Source of the DNA: Grimontia celer
GTDB lineage: Bacteria; Pseudomonadota; Gammaproteobacteria; Enterobacterales; Vibrionaceae
Direction of reading: 5' to 3'
DNA length: 64,000 bases
Assembly (NCBI RefSeq): GCF_900055185.1
Contig: NZ_FIZX01000001.1
Coordinates: 1,736,001 to 1,800,000, forward strand
Part shown: piece after piece, positions 1 through 8,399 of the stretch
Numbering within the stretch: the stretch's first letter is position 1
Layout: each line of letters opens with the position of its first letter
Position numbers and translations under genes: made by a program
Notes under the pieces: model-generated
Database searches by the model: none
Told to the model about the DNA's origin: nothing
The model's input: only the letters and a program-made list of their open reading frames with translations

Positions 1-918
1 GGTCGCGAAGTACAGCACATTCAGCACAGCAACCTGCTTAAATTGGTAGCGGTGAATTTCTGGCACCTCTTCTTTAAAGACGTGCTTGTTCACTTTCCAC
101 ACTTGGGAAGCATCAAACAGGTAGATGCCTGCAAGTACCGCGTAGATGCCATAAACGGCTGCATCAGAAAACATGCCGATACCGCTTGGCGAAAGTTTCC
201 AAGCCAACAGTGCCAGTGCGCCATACATTGGTGTTTTCATGAATAGCAGCAGGTAGAAATCGCCTTTTGAGGTGACTTCCATGGCACCGCCGTTCTTTGG
301 TTTGTAGTAGGTTGCACCTTTTGGCGTGTCCGTCACGTTGCGATAAAACACGAAAGAGAAAGCCAGGCTCATCAAGCCAGTGATACCCATAGCGTAACGC
401 CAGCCATCTTCACCACCGAACATCACAGCCACGGTTGGTAGAGTGAATGCGGCGGCTGCTGAGCCGAAGTTACCCCAACCACCATAGATACCTTCTGCAG
501 TGCCCAGTTCATTGTGTGGGAACCACTCAGACACCAGACGGATACCGATAACAAAGCCTGCACCGATGAGACCCAGGGCAAAACGGGCAATGGCAGCCTG
601 AACGAAGCTATCTGAAAGTGCGAAAACAAAACAAGGGATAGAACAGATAGCGAGCAGTAAGGAGTAGATTAGCCGCGGGCCATATTTATCCGTGAGCATG
701 CCGATTAAAACACGGGCTGGAATGGTAAAAGCAACGTTGAGAATAAGCAGAGTTTTAATTTCTGCGGTAGTTAAGCCGAGCGATTCTTTTACCGATTGCA
801 GTAATGGCGCAAAGTTAAACCACACCACAAAGGTAATAAAGAATGCGAACCAACTTAAATGGAGAATTTTCATTTTTCCGGTAAAGGAAAATATATTGAA
901 CTTGTCACTAGATGACAT
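1..918 (-). CDS. narK: NarK/NasA-type nitrate transporter (MFS), C-terminus cut by window edge
   Basis: Inner-membrane major facilitator protein that imports nitrate (possibly exchanging nitrite). Only the first 306 codons are present; the frame is open to base 1. The start is the ATG at 918, giving MSSSDKFNIF, followed by hydrophobic segments beginning near residue 17. The motif GGWGNFGSAAAAF matches the glycine-rich nitrate-signature helix of NarK/NRT2 transporters, and the loop after TM2 carries the MFS pattern GMLTDKYGPR. It lies 112 bp downstream of nirD on the same strand, with a strong hairpin between them, so it is probably the last gene of a cobA-nirB-nirD-transporter operon. Family assignment is firm; assimilatory rather than respiratory use is inferred from the neighbours. 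Confidence 0.9.
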   Translation of the reverse strand, partial: MSSSDKFNIFSFTGKMKILHLSWFAFFITFVVWFNFAPLLQSVKESLGLTTAEIKTLLILNVAFTIPARVLIGMLTDKYGPRLIYSLLLAICSIPCFVFALSDSFVQAAIARFALGLIGAGFVIGIRLVSEWFPHNELGTAEGIYGGWGNFGSAAAAFTLPTVAVMFGGEDGWRYAMGITGLMSLAFSFVFYRNVTDTPKGATYYKPKNGGAMEVTSKGDFYLLLFMKTPMYGALALLAWKLSPSGIGMFSDAAVYGIYAVLAGIYLFDASQVWKVNKHVFKEEVPEIHRYQFKQVAVLNVLYFAT

Positions 919-997
919 TATTGACTTCCTCTTCAAACAAACAATCCCTGTGCCGCGATGTTTTAATCACAGCAAACTTAATTTGAAAATTTTTAAC

Positions 998-1023
998 TTC
1001 CCCTGATTGAGTAATCAGGGGAA
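998..1023 (-). terminator. Perfect 11-bp hairpin between nirD and the nitrate transporter
   Basis: TTCCCCTGATT, loop of 4, AATCAGGGGAA: an uninterrupted 11-bp stem 7 bp after the nirD stop. No clean U-tract follows on the minus strand, so it could be a partial terminator or an RNA-stabilising element that lowers transporter expression relative to nirBD, rather than a full operon end. Confidence 0.55.
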
Positions 1024-1030
1024 TGAATAT

Positions 1031-1360
1031 TTAAACTAGACTCAGTTGCACAGCACCTTCATGACAACGAACTGGGTAGGTGGTGATCGATACGTTTTCG
1101 TCTTCCAGACAAATACCGCTATCCAAGCAAAAATGCTGTTTATAGAGCGGTGAGGCGATCACTGTTTTGTCACCTATCGAGCCGATCATTCCGCGAGAAA
1201 GCACATTCGCTTTTCCGATTGGATCATAATTATCAACGGCATATAGCGAGTCTGTTTGGCCACAAAGAAATACCGCCACCTGCTTGTCTTCCAACAACGC
1301 GCACACACCGGTGTTTTTGACCAAGTCAGACTTTTCACAAATGGTTTGCCACTGGCTCAT
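1031..1360 (-). CDS. nirD: Nitrite reductase (NADH) small subunit NirD
   Basis: Rieske-fold small subunit of the cytoplasmic siroheme nitrite reductase that reduces nitrite to ammonium with NirB. 109 residues, beginning MSQWQTICEKSD; a longer open frame exists upstream but this ATG is preceded by AAGGAG at good spacing, and the length is normal for NirD. The sequence keeps the family pattern VFLCGQTDSLYAVDNYDPIGKANVLSRG. As in other NirD proteins, the Cys/His ligands of true Rieske clusters are not all present (CLDSGICLEDE and CHEGAV are seen), consistent with a fold that does not bind a cluster. It starts 10 bp after nirB and is surely co-transcribed with it. Confidence 0.95.
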   Translation of the reverse strand: MSQWQTICEKSDLVKNTGVCALLEDKQVAVFLCGQTDSLYAVDNYDPIGKANVLSRGMIGSIGDKTVIASPLYKQHFCLDSGICLEDENVSITTYPVRCHEGAVQLSLV

Positions 1361-1370
1361 TGCTTTCTCC

Positions 1371-3911
1371 TTAACTTTCCAGCGTGACGATATCGATATT
1401 TTGCGATGCAAGTTCAGCAGGAATGCGCTGACCACGAACAGTTTGATATTTCAAACTCTCATCCTGCGCTTCGCTATTAACGAAGTGTTTGAAGCGCTTG
1501 AGTTTCTCAGGCGATTCAATCGTGGTTTTCCACTCGCATTGATAGTTACCCAGGCTTGCCGCCATTTCTGCTTCCAACTCTTCACCAATGTTGAGCTTGT
1601 CTTCGATCACCACTTGACGCAGGTAGTCCAACCCTCCTTCGAGGTTTTCTAGCCATACTGACGTGCGTTGCAAGCGGTCTGCGGTTCGGATGTAGAACAT
1701 CAACACGCGGTCGATGTATTTAATCAGGGTTTCACTATCCAGGTCTGATGCGAACAGGTCAGCGTGACGCGGGCGCATACCACCATTGCCACAAACATAG
1801 AGGTTCCAGCCATTTTCTGTCGCGATAATACCGATGTCTTTTGATTGCGCTTCTGCACACTCGCGGGTACAACCTGATACGGCGAACTTCAGCTTGTGCG
1901 GCGATCTCAGGCCTTTGTAGCGGTTCTCGATATCAATCGCGAAACCCACGCTGTCATCCACGCCGTAACGACACCAGGTAGAGCCAACGCAGGATTTCAC
2001 GGTACGGACAGATTTCCCGTAGGCATGGCCGGTTTCAAAACCTGCATCAACCAGAATTCGCCAGATTTCAGGCAGTTCATGAAGTTGCGCGCCGAAAAGG
2101 TCGATACGCTGACCACCGGTCACTTTGGTGTAGAGGTCAAACTGCTTAGCCACCTGACCAAGCACAATCAGTTTATCCGGGGTGATCTCACCACCAGCCA
2201 CGCGCGGCACGACGGAATATGTTCCGTCTTTTTGCATGTTGCCAAGGTAGATGTCGTTGGTGTCCTGCAATCCCATGTGCTCTTCTTCCAACACATAGTC
2301 ATTCCAGAAAGACGCTAGAATTGAACCGACGGCAGGCTTGCAGACGTCACAGCCCAGTCCTTCACCATGGCTGTCTAACAGTTCGTCGAACGTTTTGATT
2401 TTCTTGATACGAACAATGTCAGCCAGTTCCTGGCGGGTGTAATGGAAGTGCTCACAAAGGTTGTTGTTTACCTCGTGGCCTAGCGCTGCCAGCTCTGCGT
2501 CCATCACCTGTTTGGCAAGTGCTGAACAACCGCCACACCCACTTGATGCTTTGGTTTCCGCTTTAAGATCTGCCATGTTGGTGCAACCCGCGACAACGGC
2601 TGCTTTAATGTCTGCTTTTGTGACGTCATAACAAGAACAGATTTGTGCTTCATCAGGAAGGTTTGCAACACCAGCCGAGCCAGAGTCTGAGGAAGCTGCA
2701 CCGTCAGACAGAAGCAACACTGAGGGATATTCCGGCAGTGGCATGTCGTTCAACATGGTTTGCAGAAGAGTCGGATAGCTCTCGGTATCTCCGACCAGCA
2801 CAGCACCCAGCAGTTTAGTACCGTCTTCAGAAACGATAATGCGCTTGTAGATTTGCTCCACACTGTCGGCGTAAGTGTATGATTGCGCGCCAGGCGTGTT
2901 GCCTTGCGCATCACCAATACTTGCCACATCAACACCCAGCAACTTGAGCTTGGTGCTCATATCAGCGCCTTTAAAAGCGGCTTCGTCACCGCAAATATTG
3001 GCGACGGCCACCTTGGCCATTTGATAGCCCGGTGCCACCAAACCAAAGATCTTGCCCTGCCACAGCGCACATTCACCAATGGCGTAAACATCCTCTTCAT
3101 TGGTCTGACACTGATCGTTAATCACAATCCCGCCACGCTCACCAATCTCAAGGCCAAACTCCCTCGCAAGCTCATCCTGCGGACGGATACCTGCAGAGAA
3201 AACAATCATGTCAGTTTCAAGCTCGGAGCCGTCCGCAAACATTAGTTTGTAGCGTGAAGTGCTGCCTGCCGTAATGCATTTGGTGGCTTTTTCGGTGTGG
3301 ACTTTAACGCCCAGAGATTCGATTTTTTCTTTGAGTAATTCACCACCGCCCTCATCCAGCTGAACGGCCATCAATCTCGGCGCAAACTCCACTACATGGG
3401 TGTCAACGCCCATACATTTCAGGGCGTTTGCTGCTTCAAGCCCAAGCAAACCGCCACCGATAACGACGCCTGATTCGCTTTGCTTTCCAGAGGCTTCAAT
3501 CGCTTCCAAATCTTCTATGGTGCGATAAACATGACAATGTGGCTGATCGTTACCTTCAATAGGTGGAACAAAAGGGTAAGAGCCAGTAGCGACCACTAAC
3601 TTGTCGTAAAAAACTTCTCTGCCTTTGTCTGTCACAACGCAGTGATTTTCAGCGCGAATAGCGGTGACCTTCTCATTCAGGAAGTAGTGAACACCTTTTT
3701 CGTCGTAGGCTTCTTCATTGGTTAACATCAAATCATCAGCAGATTTCCCACTGAAATAACCACTGAGCTGAACCCTGTCATAAGCCAGTCTTGGTTCTTC
3801 TGAGAAGGTCGTTATTTCAAAGGTGCCTTCAGCATTTTTGTCGCACAACTCCTCGATAAATCTGTGCCCAACCATGCCATTACCAATGACAACGATACGT
3901 TTCTTTTCCAT
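1371..3911 (-). CDS. nirB: Nitrite reductase (NADH) large subunit NirB
   Basis: Large subunit of the cytoplasmic assimilatory-type nitrite reductase: NAD(P)H electrons pass via FAD and Fe-S centres to siroheme, where nitrite is reduced to ammonium. 846 residues, full length. Visible in order: an FAD/NAD-binding oxidoreductase half (GNGMVGHRF near residue 10, GGGLLGLEAANAL near 152); a BFD-like [2Fe-2S] domain with CSCYDVTKAD and CGGCSALAKQ (about 427-470); a second cysteine pair in CDVCKPAVG; and a C-terminal siroheme/4Fe-4S half with CVGSTWCRYG and the cluster motif SGCTRECAEA. It starts 9 bp after the cobA stop. CobA makes the siroheme precursor needed here, which explains the operon. Confidence 0.97.
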   Translation of the reverse strand: MEKKRIVVIGNGMVGHRFIEELCDKNAEGTFEITTFSEEPRLAYDRVQLSGYFSGKSADDLMLTNEEAYDEKGVHYFLNEKVTAIRAENHCVVTDKGREVFYDKLVVATGSYPFVPPIEGNDQPHCHVYRTIEDLEAIEASGKQSESGVVIGGGLLGLEAANALKCMGVDTHVVEFAPRLMAVQLDEGGGELLKEKIESLGVKVHTEKATKCITAGSTSRYKLMFADGSELETDMIVFSAGIRPQDELAREFGLEIGERGGIVINDQCQTNEEDVYAIGECALWQGKIFGLVAPGYQMAKVAVANICGDEAAFKGADMSTKLKLLGVDVASIGDAQGNTPGAQSYTYADSVEQIYKRIIVSEDGTKLLGAVLVGDTESYPTLLQTMLNDMPLPEYPSVLLLSDGAASSDSGSAGVANLPDEAQICSCYDVTKADIKAAVVAGCTNMADLKAETKASSGCGGCSALAKQVMDAELAALGHEVNNNLCEHFHYTRQELADIVRIKKIKTFDELLDSHGEGLGCDVCKPAVGSILASFWNDYVLEEEHMGLQDTNDIYLGNMQKDGTYSVVPRVAGGEITPDKLIVLGQVAKQFDLYTKVTGGQRIDLFGAQLHELPEIWRILVDAGFETGHAYGKSVRTVKSCVGSTWCRYGVDDSVGFAIDIENRYKGLRSPHKLKFAVSGCTRECAEAQSKDIGIIATENGWNLYVCGNGGMRPRHADLFASDLDSETLIKYIDRVLMFYIRTADRLQRTSVWLENLEGGLDYLRQVVIEDKLNIGEELEAEMAASLGNYQCEWKTTIESPEKLKRFKHFVNSEAQDESLKYQTVRGQRIPAELASQNIDIVTLES

Positions 3912-3920
3912 TGTTATTCC

Positions 3921-4718
3921 CTATGCAGAAAGCTTCTCAAGCTGTGTTTCAGCCTGAGAGATAAACCAGTTGAGCTCGTCAGCAAGTGTGACGACCTCAC
4001 CCACCACAACAAGCGCAGGGGACTTGACACCCTCTCCTTGAATGGTGGCTTCAATTGAATGCAAATCGGCGGTAAAAACCCGCTGCTGCGGGGTGCAGCC
4101 ATTCTCAATAATGGCGACCGGCGTGCTGGTAGAAAGGCCATGCTGGCGAAGTGACTGAGCAATTTGCCCAACCTTCGACAAGCCCATGTAAAACACCAGC
4201 GTGTGATTCAGCGAGGCCAACGCCTGCCAGTTGATGGAGAGCTCTTTTTCCGCATGAGCCGTGACAAACGTTGCCCCTTGAGAAAGGCCCCGATGTGTCA
4301 GAGGAATACCCGCGTAGCTGGTGCACCCAGACGCTGCAGTGATACCCGGGACGACTTCTACAGATATACCCTCACGGTGCAGCTCTAACATCTCCTCACC
4401 ACCGCGACCAAACACAAAAGAATCACCACCTTTTAAACGACAAATTCTCTTGCCGCGGCTGGCGAGTTCGATCAATAGCTGGTTGGTTTCACTCTGAGGA
4501 ACGCTGTGCTTTCCTTTTGCCTTACCCACATACACCAACTCGACACCCTCTGGGATCAGCCCAATGATTTCTTTGCTGACGAGTCTGTCGTAAACCACCA
4601 CGTCGCTATTCTCGATACAACGAAGTGCCTTAATGGTCAGCAAGTCTGGATCACCCGGTCCTGCCCCCACTAATGAGACGTGCCCTCGTTTGAAAGATGT
4701 AATTTTAACGGTGGACAT
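3921..4718 (-). CDS. cobA: Uroporphyrinogen-III C-methyltransferase
   Basis: SAM-dependent methyltransferase that converts uroporphyrinogen III to precorrin-2, the first committed step to siroheme, the cofactor of NirB. 265 residues, the normal size of a stand-alone SUMT; no CysG oxidase/ferrochelatase domain is fused. Family motifs: GAGPGDPDLLTIKA (residues about 18-31), VVYDRLVS, the glycine-rich GDSFVFGRGGEE (most relatives have GDPF here), and PGITAASGCTSYAGIPLTHR. First gene of the leftward nitrite operon. Its start lies about 39 bp from a close match to a sigma-54 promoter, so ammonium-repressed expression is likely. Confidence 0.95.
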   Translation of the reverse strand: MSTVKITSFKRGHVSLVGAGPGDPDLLTIKALRCIENSDVVVYDRLVSKEIIGLIPEGVELVYVGKAKGKHSVPQSETNQLLIELASRGKRICRLKGGDSFVFGRGGEEMLELHREGISVEVVPGITAASGCTSYAGIPLTHRGLSQGATFVTAHAEKELSINWQALASLNHTLVFYMGLSKVGQIAQSLRQHGLSTSTPVAIIENGCTPQQRVFTADLHSIEATIQGEGVKSPALVVVGEVVTLADELNWFISQAETQLEKLSA

Positions 4719-4756
4719 CCTTGCCCCTCATGTCGCGTGTTATTCATCTCGCTAGA

Positions 4757-4771
4757 GCAAATTGAGTGCCA
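4757..4771 (-). promoter_or_regulatory. Sigma-54 (-24/-12) promoter for cobA-nirBD
   Basis: On the minus strand TGGCACTCAATTTGC: the invariant GG and GC are 10 nt apart and the flanks match the TGGCAC-N5-TTGC consensus completely. The start point predicted 12 nt beyond the -12 C is near 4745, about 27 nt before the cobA ATG. Identified by eye; no score was computed. Confidence 0.7.
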
Positions 4772-4883
4772 CTGGGAAACCAAAGATCTACTTATCTGGC
4801 ATAACACCCTGTTTTTAAAAGTGATATTTTTATCAATTAAAAGAAAACAACCAGAGTAGAAAACAACAAAGAAATAAAGAATC

Positions 4884-4900
4884 CGCTTCGAAATAGTGCA
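4884..4900 (-). promoter_or_regulatory. Probable NtrC enhancer site 1
   Basis: Read on the minus strand TGCACTATTTCGAAGCG, which agrees at 13 of 17 positions with the strong glnA NtrC site TGCACTATTTTGGTGCA and has one perfect half-site. It lies about 115-140 bp from both sigma-54 promoters, the usual enhancer distance. Confidence 0.5.
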
Positions 4901-4915
4901 AGATGATTTTCGGGA

Positions 4916-4932
4916 TGCACTGTTATTGCGCA
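4916..4932 (+). promoter_or_regulatory. Probable NtrC enhancer site 2
   Basis: TGCACTGTTATTGCGCA agrees at 13 of 17 positions with the glnA NtrC site TGCACTATTTTGGTGCA and keeps the outer dyad (TGCAC / GCGCA). Its centre is 32 bp from site 1, about three helical turns, which fits two NtrC dimers on one face of the DNA. Confidence 0.5.
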
Positions 4933-5060
4933 ATTTATTAACAGAAATCATTTAGCACTATTTCAGTGAAAGATAATATTTAAAACTTTCCCCATACTTA
5001 TTCATTGGTTTTCATTAAATAAAAACTCAAATGCAACAAATCATATTTATCACCGAGTAG

Positions 5061-5077
5061 TTGGCGTGAGAGTTGCT
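5061..5077 (+). promoter_or_regulatory. Sigma-54 (-24/-12) promoter for nasA
   Basis: TTGGCGTGAGAGTTGCT: GG and GC are exactly 10 nt apart, with the TTGCT end of the consensus; the CAC triplet is replaced by CGT. A start near 5088 would leave a leader of about 33 nt before nasA. It faces away from the cobA promoter with the NtrC-like sites between them. Confidence 0.6.
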
Positions 5078-5120
5078 TTATTCCCCTCAATAGAGATAAG
5101 AGAATCTCAAGAGGAATAAA

Positions 5121-7832
5121 ATGACTAAAAATAATGATTCCAGTTGGATAAAGTCGACATGTGCATATTGCGGAGTAGGCTGTGGCATTGAGGCCAAAGT
5201 ACAAGCGAATGGAAAACTGGAAGTTCGCGGTGATGAAGAACATCCGGCAAATTTAGGAAAGCTTTGTTCAAAGGGCTTAAAGCTAGGAGAAACTGTCACT
5301 ACCCAAGGGCGCATGCTTTCCCCTTCCGTTCACGGCGAAGATTGTTCATGGGATCATGCGCTTTCCCATGTCGCCTCCACCTTCAGCGATACCATCGCTA
5401 AGTACGGACAGGACTCGGTCGCGTTTTATGTGTCAGGACAACTGCTGACCGAAGATTACTATGTCGTCAACAAGCTGATGAAAGGCTTTATCGGCAGCGC
5501 CAACATCGACACCAATTCCAGACTGTGTATGGCTTCTTCTGTCGTGGGACACAAGCGCGCATTCGGCGAAGATATTGTGCCGGGCAACTATGAAGATCTG
5601 GAACTAGCTAATCTTGTTATTCTCACAGGCTCAAACCTCGCATGGTGCCACCCGGTTTTGTATCAACGCCTTAAAGCCGCAAAAGCACGTCATGGCACTA
5701 AGATAGTGGTTATCGACCCACGGGAAACAGCAAGTTGCGAAATTGCTGACCTCCACCTTCCCTTATTCCCGGGCTCTGACATTGCGTTGTTCAACGGCTT
5801 ACTAGCCTATATGGCCAAGTTGAATCAGATTAACCAAAAATATGTCGAACAGCATACCGAAGGCTTTGATGAAGCATTAGAGCTCGCCAAGCGTTTCTCA
5901 AATATCACGTCAGTGTCTTTGGCTACTGGCCTCAAGACAGCCGATATTGAAACCTTCTTTCAGTGGTTCCGCTCAACACCGAAAACCGTGACTGTGTATT
6001 CGCAGGGAGTCAATCAATCCACCAGCGGTACAGACAAGGTAAACAGCATTCTCAACTGCCATATTGCAACAGGTCGGGTTGGCCAGCCGGGCTCAACACC
6101 ATTTTCCATCACAGGACAACCTAACGCCATGGGAGGCCGTGAAGTTGGCGGTCTGGCTAACACGCTGGCCGCACATATGGAATTTGGTAATCCGGAGCAA
6201 TCAGAACTGCTCAGTGAATTTTGGGAAACATCCAACCTTGCGACAAAGCCAGGCCTCAAAGCCATGAACATGTTCGAAGCGATTGAGACAGGAAAGATTA
6301 AAGCTCTCTGGGTGATGGCAACCAACCCGGCAGTCAGTCTCCCGGAAAGTAACCGGATTAATGCGATTCTCGCCAGTTGTCCCTATGTTGTTGTCTCTGA
6401 TTGTGTTGAAAGCAATGACACCCTGAAGTACGCCCACGTTCGACTCCCTGCACAAGGTTGGAGCGAGAAGTCAGGTACTGTCACCAACTCCGAGCGCCGG
6501 ATTTCGCGCCAGCGTCGCTTGTTGCCTACGCCAGGTATGGGCAAGCCCGACTGGTGGATAGTCAGCGAAGTCGCAAAGAAAATGGGATTCGAAAAACAGT
6601 TCAGCTACCGCTCGGAACTGGATATCTTCAACGAGTATGTAGAACAAACCCGATTGGGAAATGAAGTCGGCAAATCAACCGCACGTGCCCTGACACTGGA
6701 AAGCCTTTCAGGTATGACACCAGAAAATTACCAATCTTTTGCGCCTAGGCAATGGCCTGCAAAAGATGGTGTTTGCCCGGAACGTCTATTTGGCGATGGA
6801 AACTATGCGACGCCGAATGGTAAAGGTAGATTTGTTGCCGTTGATTTCAAGCCACCTGCACTCTCTTTAAGCGAGCGCTACGGCCTTATATTGAACTCGG
6901 GGCGAATTCGGGACCAGTGGCATACCATGACCCGTTCTGGGCTCTCTCCGTCGCTTTCAGAGAACGACAGCGTGCCTCAGCTAGAAATCCATCCCTTTGA
7001 TGCAGCCGATCGCGGAATAAAAGATGGTCATTTGGCGAAAGTCATCAGTAGCATTGGTGAACAAATTTTCATTGCTAAAGTAACCAGTACTGTTTCGGTC
7101 GGGCAATGCTATGCCCCTATTCATTGGACACACACCAACTGTTCAGATGGCAAGGTGTGTACCGTCATTCCTTCCAACACGGATCCGTTCTCCGGCCAGC
7201 CTGAATTCAAAGCGACGCCTATAGAGGTGAAATCGGTAAAAACTTATCTCGATGCGCAGATTGTTTCTAGATCCCCGTTGGATAAAACAAAGCTCAATGC
7301 TATTCCCGCTGCCTTTTGGGTATCACAGCAATGTGATAGCGGTGTCTTGTATTCACTCAAGCTAACCGTCAAAACATTGGAGTTGGAAGATTTGTTAGCT
7401 GCATTGATGGATGATGGGCAGCCTACTCTGGTCATTGCATCCAGTGGCGAGGCGCAACGTGTGGTTTATCTTCAGTCAGGAAAATTCGGGCTTGCTGCTG
7501 CGATATATCCATCGTCGCTAGCCGGATCTCAACCCGATATTTCCCAGTTAGTGTCAGCGGAAGCAGAGCCAGAAGTCATGCATGGTTTTCTTGCCGGCAC
7601 GCTGAAAGCCAAATCACGAACCATCTGCACCTGTAAAAAGGTCACTAAAGCAGATATTGAGAATGCCATCGATAACACTGGCGTTTGTTCTGTGAAATCG
7701 CTGGGTGAGTTAACTGGCGCAGGAACGGGCTGCGGCTCCTGCGTGGCGGAACTGGAACAATTTATTGGTAATGCAAAGCCGATTTCAATCACGCCGTATG
7801 AGCGTCAGGTTGAAAGCGCATGTGGCAAGTAG
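5121..7832 (+). CDS. nasA: Assimilatory nitrate reductase catalytic subunit (molybdopterin)
   Basis: Cytoplasmic Mo-bisMGD enzyme that reduces nitrate to nitrite. 903 residues, with no signal peptide. N-terminal [4Fe-4S] ligands C14, C17, C21 and C49 (CAYCGVGC...KLCSKG), then the molybdopterin oxidoreductase body with SRLCMAS, whose C136 is the expected Mo ligand. The C-terminal tail (about 834-885) is a BFD-like [2Fe-2S] domain with C836, C838, C871 and C874 (CTCKK...GCGSC). The extra cluster domain is typical of NasA rather than periplasmic NapA. Start chosen at the ATG after GAGGAATAAA. Divergent from cobA-nirBD and probably sharing its NtrC control. No separate flavoprotein electron-donor subunit is visible in the window. 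Confidence 0.94.
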   Translation: MTKNNDSSWIKSTCAYCGVGCGIEAKVQANGKLEVRGDEEHPANLGKLCSKGLKLGETVTTQGRMLSPSVHGEDCSWDHALSHVASTFSDTIAKYGQDSVAFYVSGQLLTEDYYVVNKLMKGFIGSANIDTNSRLCMASSVVGHKRAFGEDIVPGNYEDLELANLVILTGSNLAWCHPVLYQRLKAAKARHGTKIVVIDPRETASCEIADLHLPLFPGSDIALFNGLLAYMAKLNQINQKYVEQHTEGFDEALELAKRFSNITSVSLATGLKTADIETFFQWFRSTPKTVTVYSQGVNQSTSGTDKVNSILNCHIATGRVGQPGSTPFSITGQPNAMGGREVGGLANTLAAHMEFGNPEQSELLSEFWETSNLATKPGLKAMNMFEAIETGKIKALWVMATNPAVSLPESNRINAILASCPYVVVSDCVESNDTLKYAHVRLPAQGWSEKSGTVTNSERRISRQRRLLPTPGMGKPDWWIVSEVAKKMGFEKQFSYRSELDIFNEYVEQTRLGNEVGKSTARALTLESLSGMTPENYQSFAPRQWPAKDGVCPERLFGDGNYATPNGKGRFVAVDFKPPALSLSERYGLILNSGRIRDQWHTMTRSGLSPSLSENDSVPQLEIHPFDAADRGIKDGHLAKVISSIGEQIFIAKVTSTVSVGQCYAPIHWTHTNCSDGKVCTVIPSNTDPFSGQPEFKATPIEVKSVKTYLDAQIVSRSPLDKTKLNAIPAAFWVSQQCDSGVLYSLKLTVKTLELEDLLAALMDDGQPTLVIASSGEAQRVVYLQSGKFGLAAAIYPSSLAGSQPDISQLVSAEAEPEVMHGFLAGTLKAKSRTICTCKKVTKADIENAIDNTGVCSVKSLGELTGAGTGCGSCVAELEQFIGNAKPISITPYERQVESACGK

Positions 7833-7838
7833 TCGGGC

Positions 7839-8273
7839 TTACTTGGCAAACAGCTGGCCTTCGATGTCTTTGAAAGCTTTGAATTCGAGCGCATTACCGG
7901 TTGGATCAAGGAAAAACATCGTGGCCTGCTCACCGGGCTGGCCAACAAAACGGATGTAGGGCTCAATCACAAATTCGACGCCTTTGGATTTCAACCTGTC
8001 CGCCAGTTGTTGCCAGTCTTCCATTTCCAGTACAACACCGATGTGCGGAACAGGCACTGACTTGGCATCAACAGCATTGTGATGAAGCTTGAGTGTGTTG
8101 TTTTCACCAATGTTTGGATCATGATGAATCACCAGTTGGTGACCATAGAGATTGAAATCGACCCACTCATCGCTACTGCGCCCCTCTCCGCAATTGAGGA
8201 TATCCGCATAGAAACGTCGGGATTCTTCCAAGTGTCGCACTGGAATGGCGACATGAAATGGGGTTAATGCCAT
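7839..8273 (-). CDS. VOC-family (glyoxalase/dioxygenase-like) protein
   Basis: 144-residue vicinal-oxygen-chelate superfamily protein, probably a small cytosolic metal enzyme. It shows the two beta-alpha-beta-beta-beta modules: [21 protein letters not shown] at the start (candidate ligand H7), and [20 protein letters not shown] (His near residue 96) ending in [15 protein letters not shown] (candidate ligand Glu). The [14 protein letters not shown] segment resembles dioxygenase-like VOC proteins of unknown substrate; the substrate cannot be read from the sequence. It ends 6 bp from the nasA stop and is convergent with it, so it is not part of the nitrate system. Confidence 0.85.
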   Translation of the reverse strand: MALTPFHVAIPVRHLEESRRFYADILNCGEGRSSDEWVDFNLYGHQLVIHHDPNIGENNTLKLHHNAVDAKSVPVPHIGVVLEMEDWQQLADRLKSKGVEFVIEPYIRFVGQPGEQATMFFLDPTGNALEFKAFKDIEGQLFAK

Positions 8274-8358
8274 AACTTTCTCCTTGTCGAACTACCTCTA
8301 ACCAGCCTACGCCAAAAAATGACATTGCGATTGCCTTAAGGCTCGGAATGGAAACAAA

Positions 8359-8380
8359 AAAAGCACCCGTAGGTGCTTTT
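8359..8380 (-). terminator. Rho-independent terminator of topA
   Basis: On the minus strand AAAAGCACC, loop TACG, GGTGCTTTT, followed by further T residues, 20 bp after the topA stop. Confidence 0.9.
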
Positions 8381-8399
8381 TAGTTTTAGCGTGAAGAGA

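Noticed and set aside
692-1006. Plus-strand ORF of 104 codons over the nitrate transporter
   Set aside because: Antisense to a clear MFS coding frame and crossing its start region; composition is not protein-like.
5077-5120. Hairpin TTTATTCCCCTC / GAGGAATAAA that would hide the nasA ribosome site
   Set aside because: The left arm overlaps the end of the sigma-54 promoter and lies at or before the predicted start point (about 5088), so it would mostly be absent from the mRNA.
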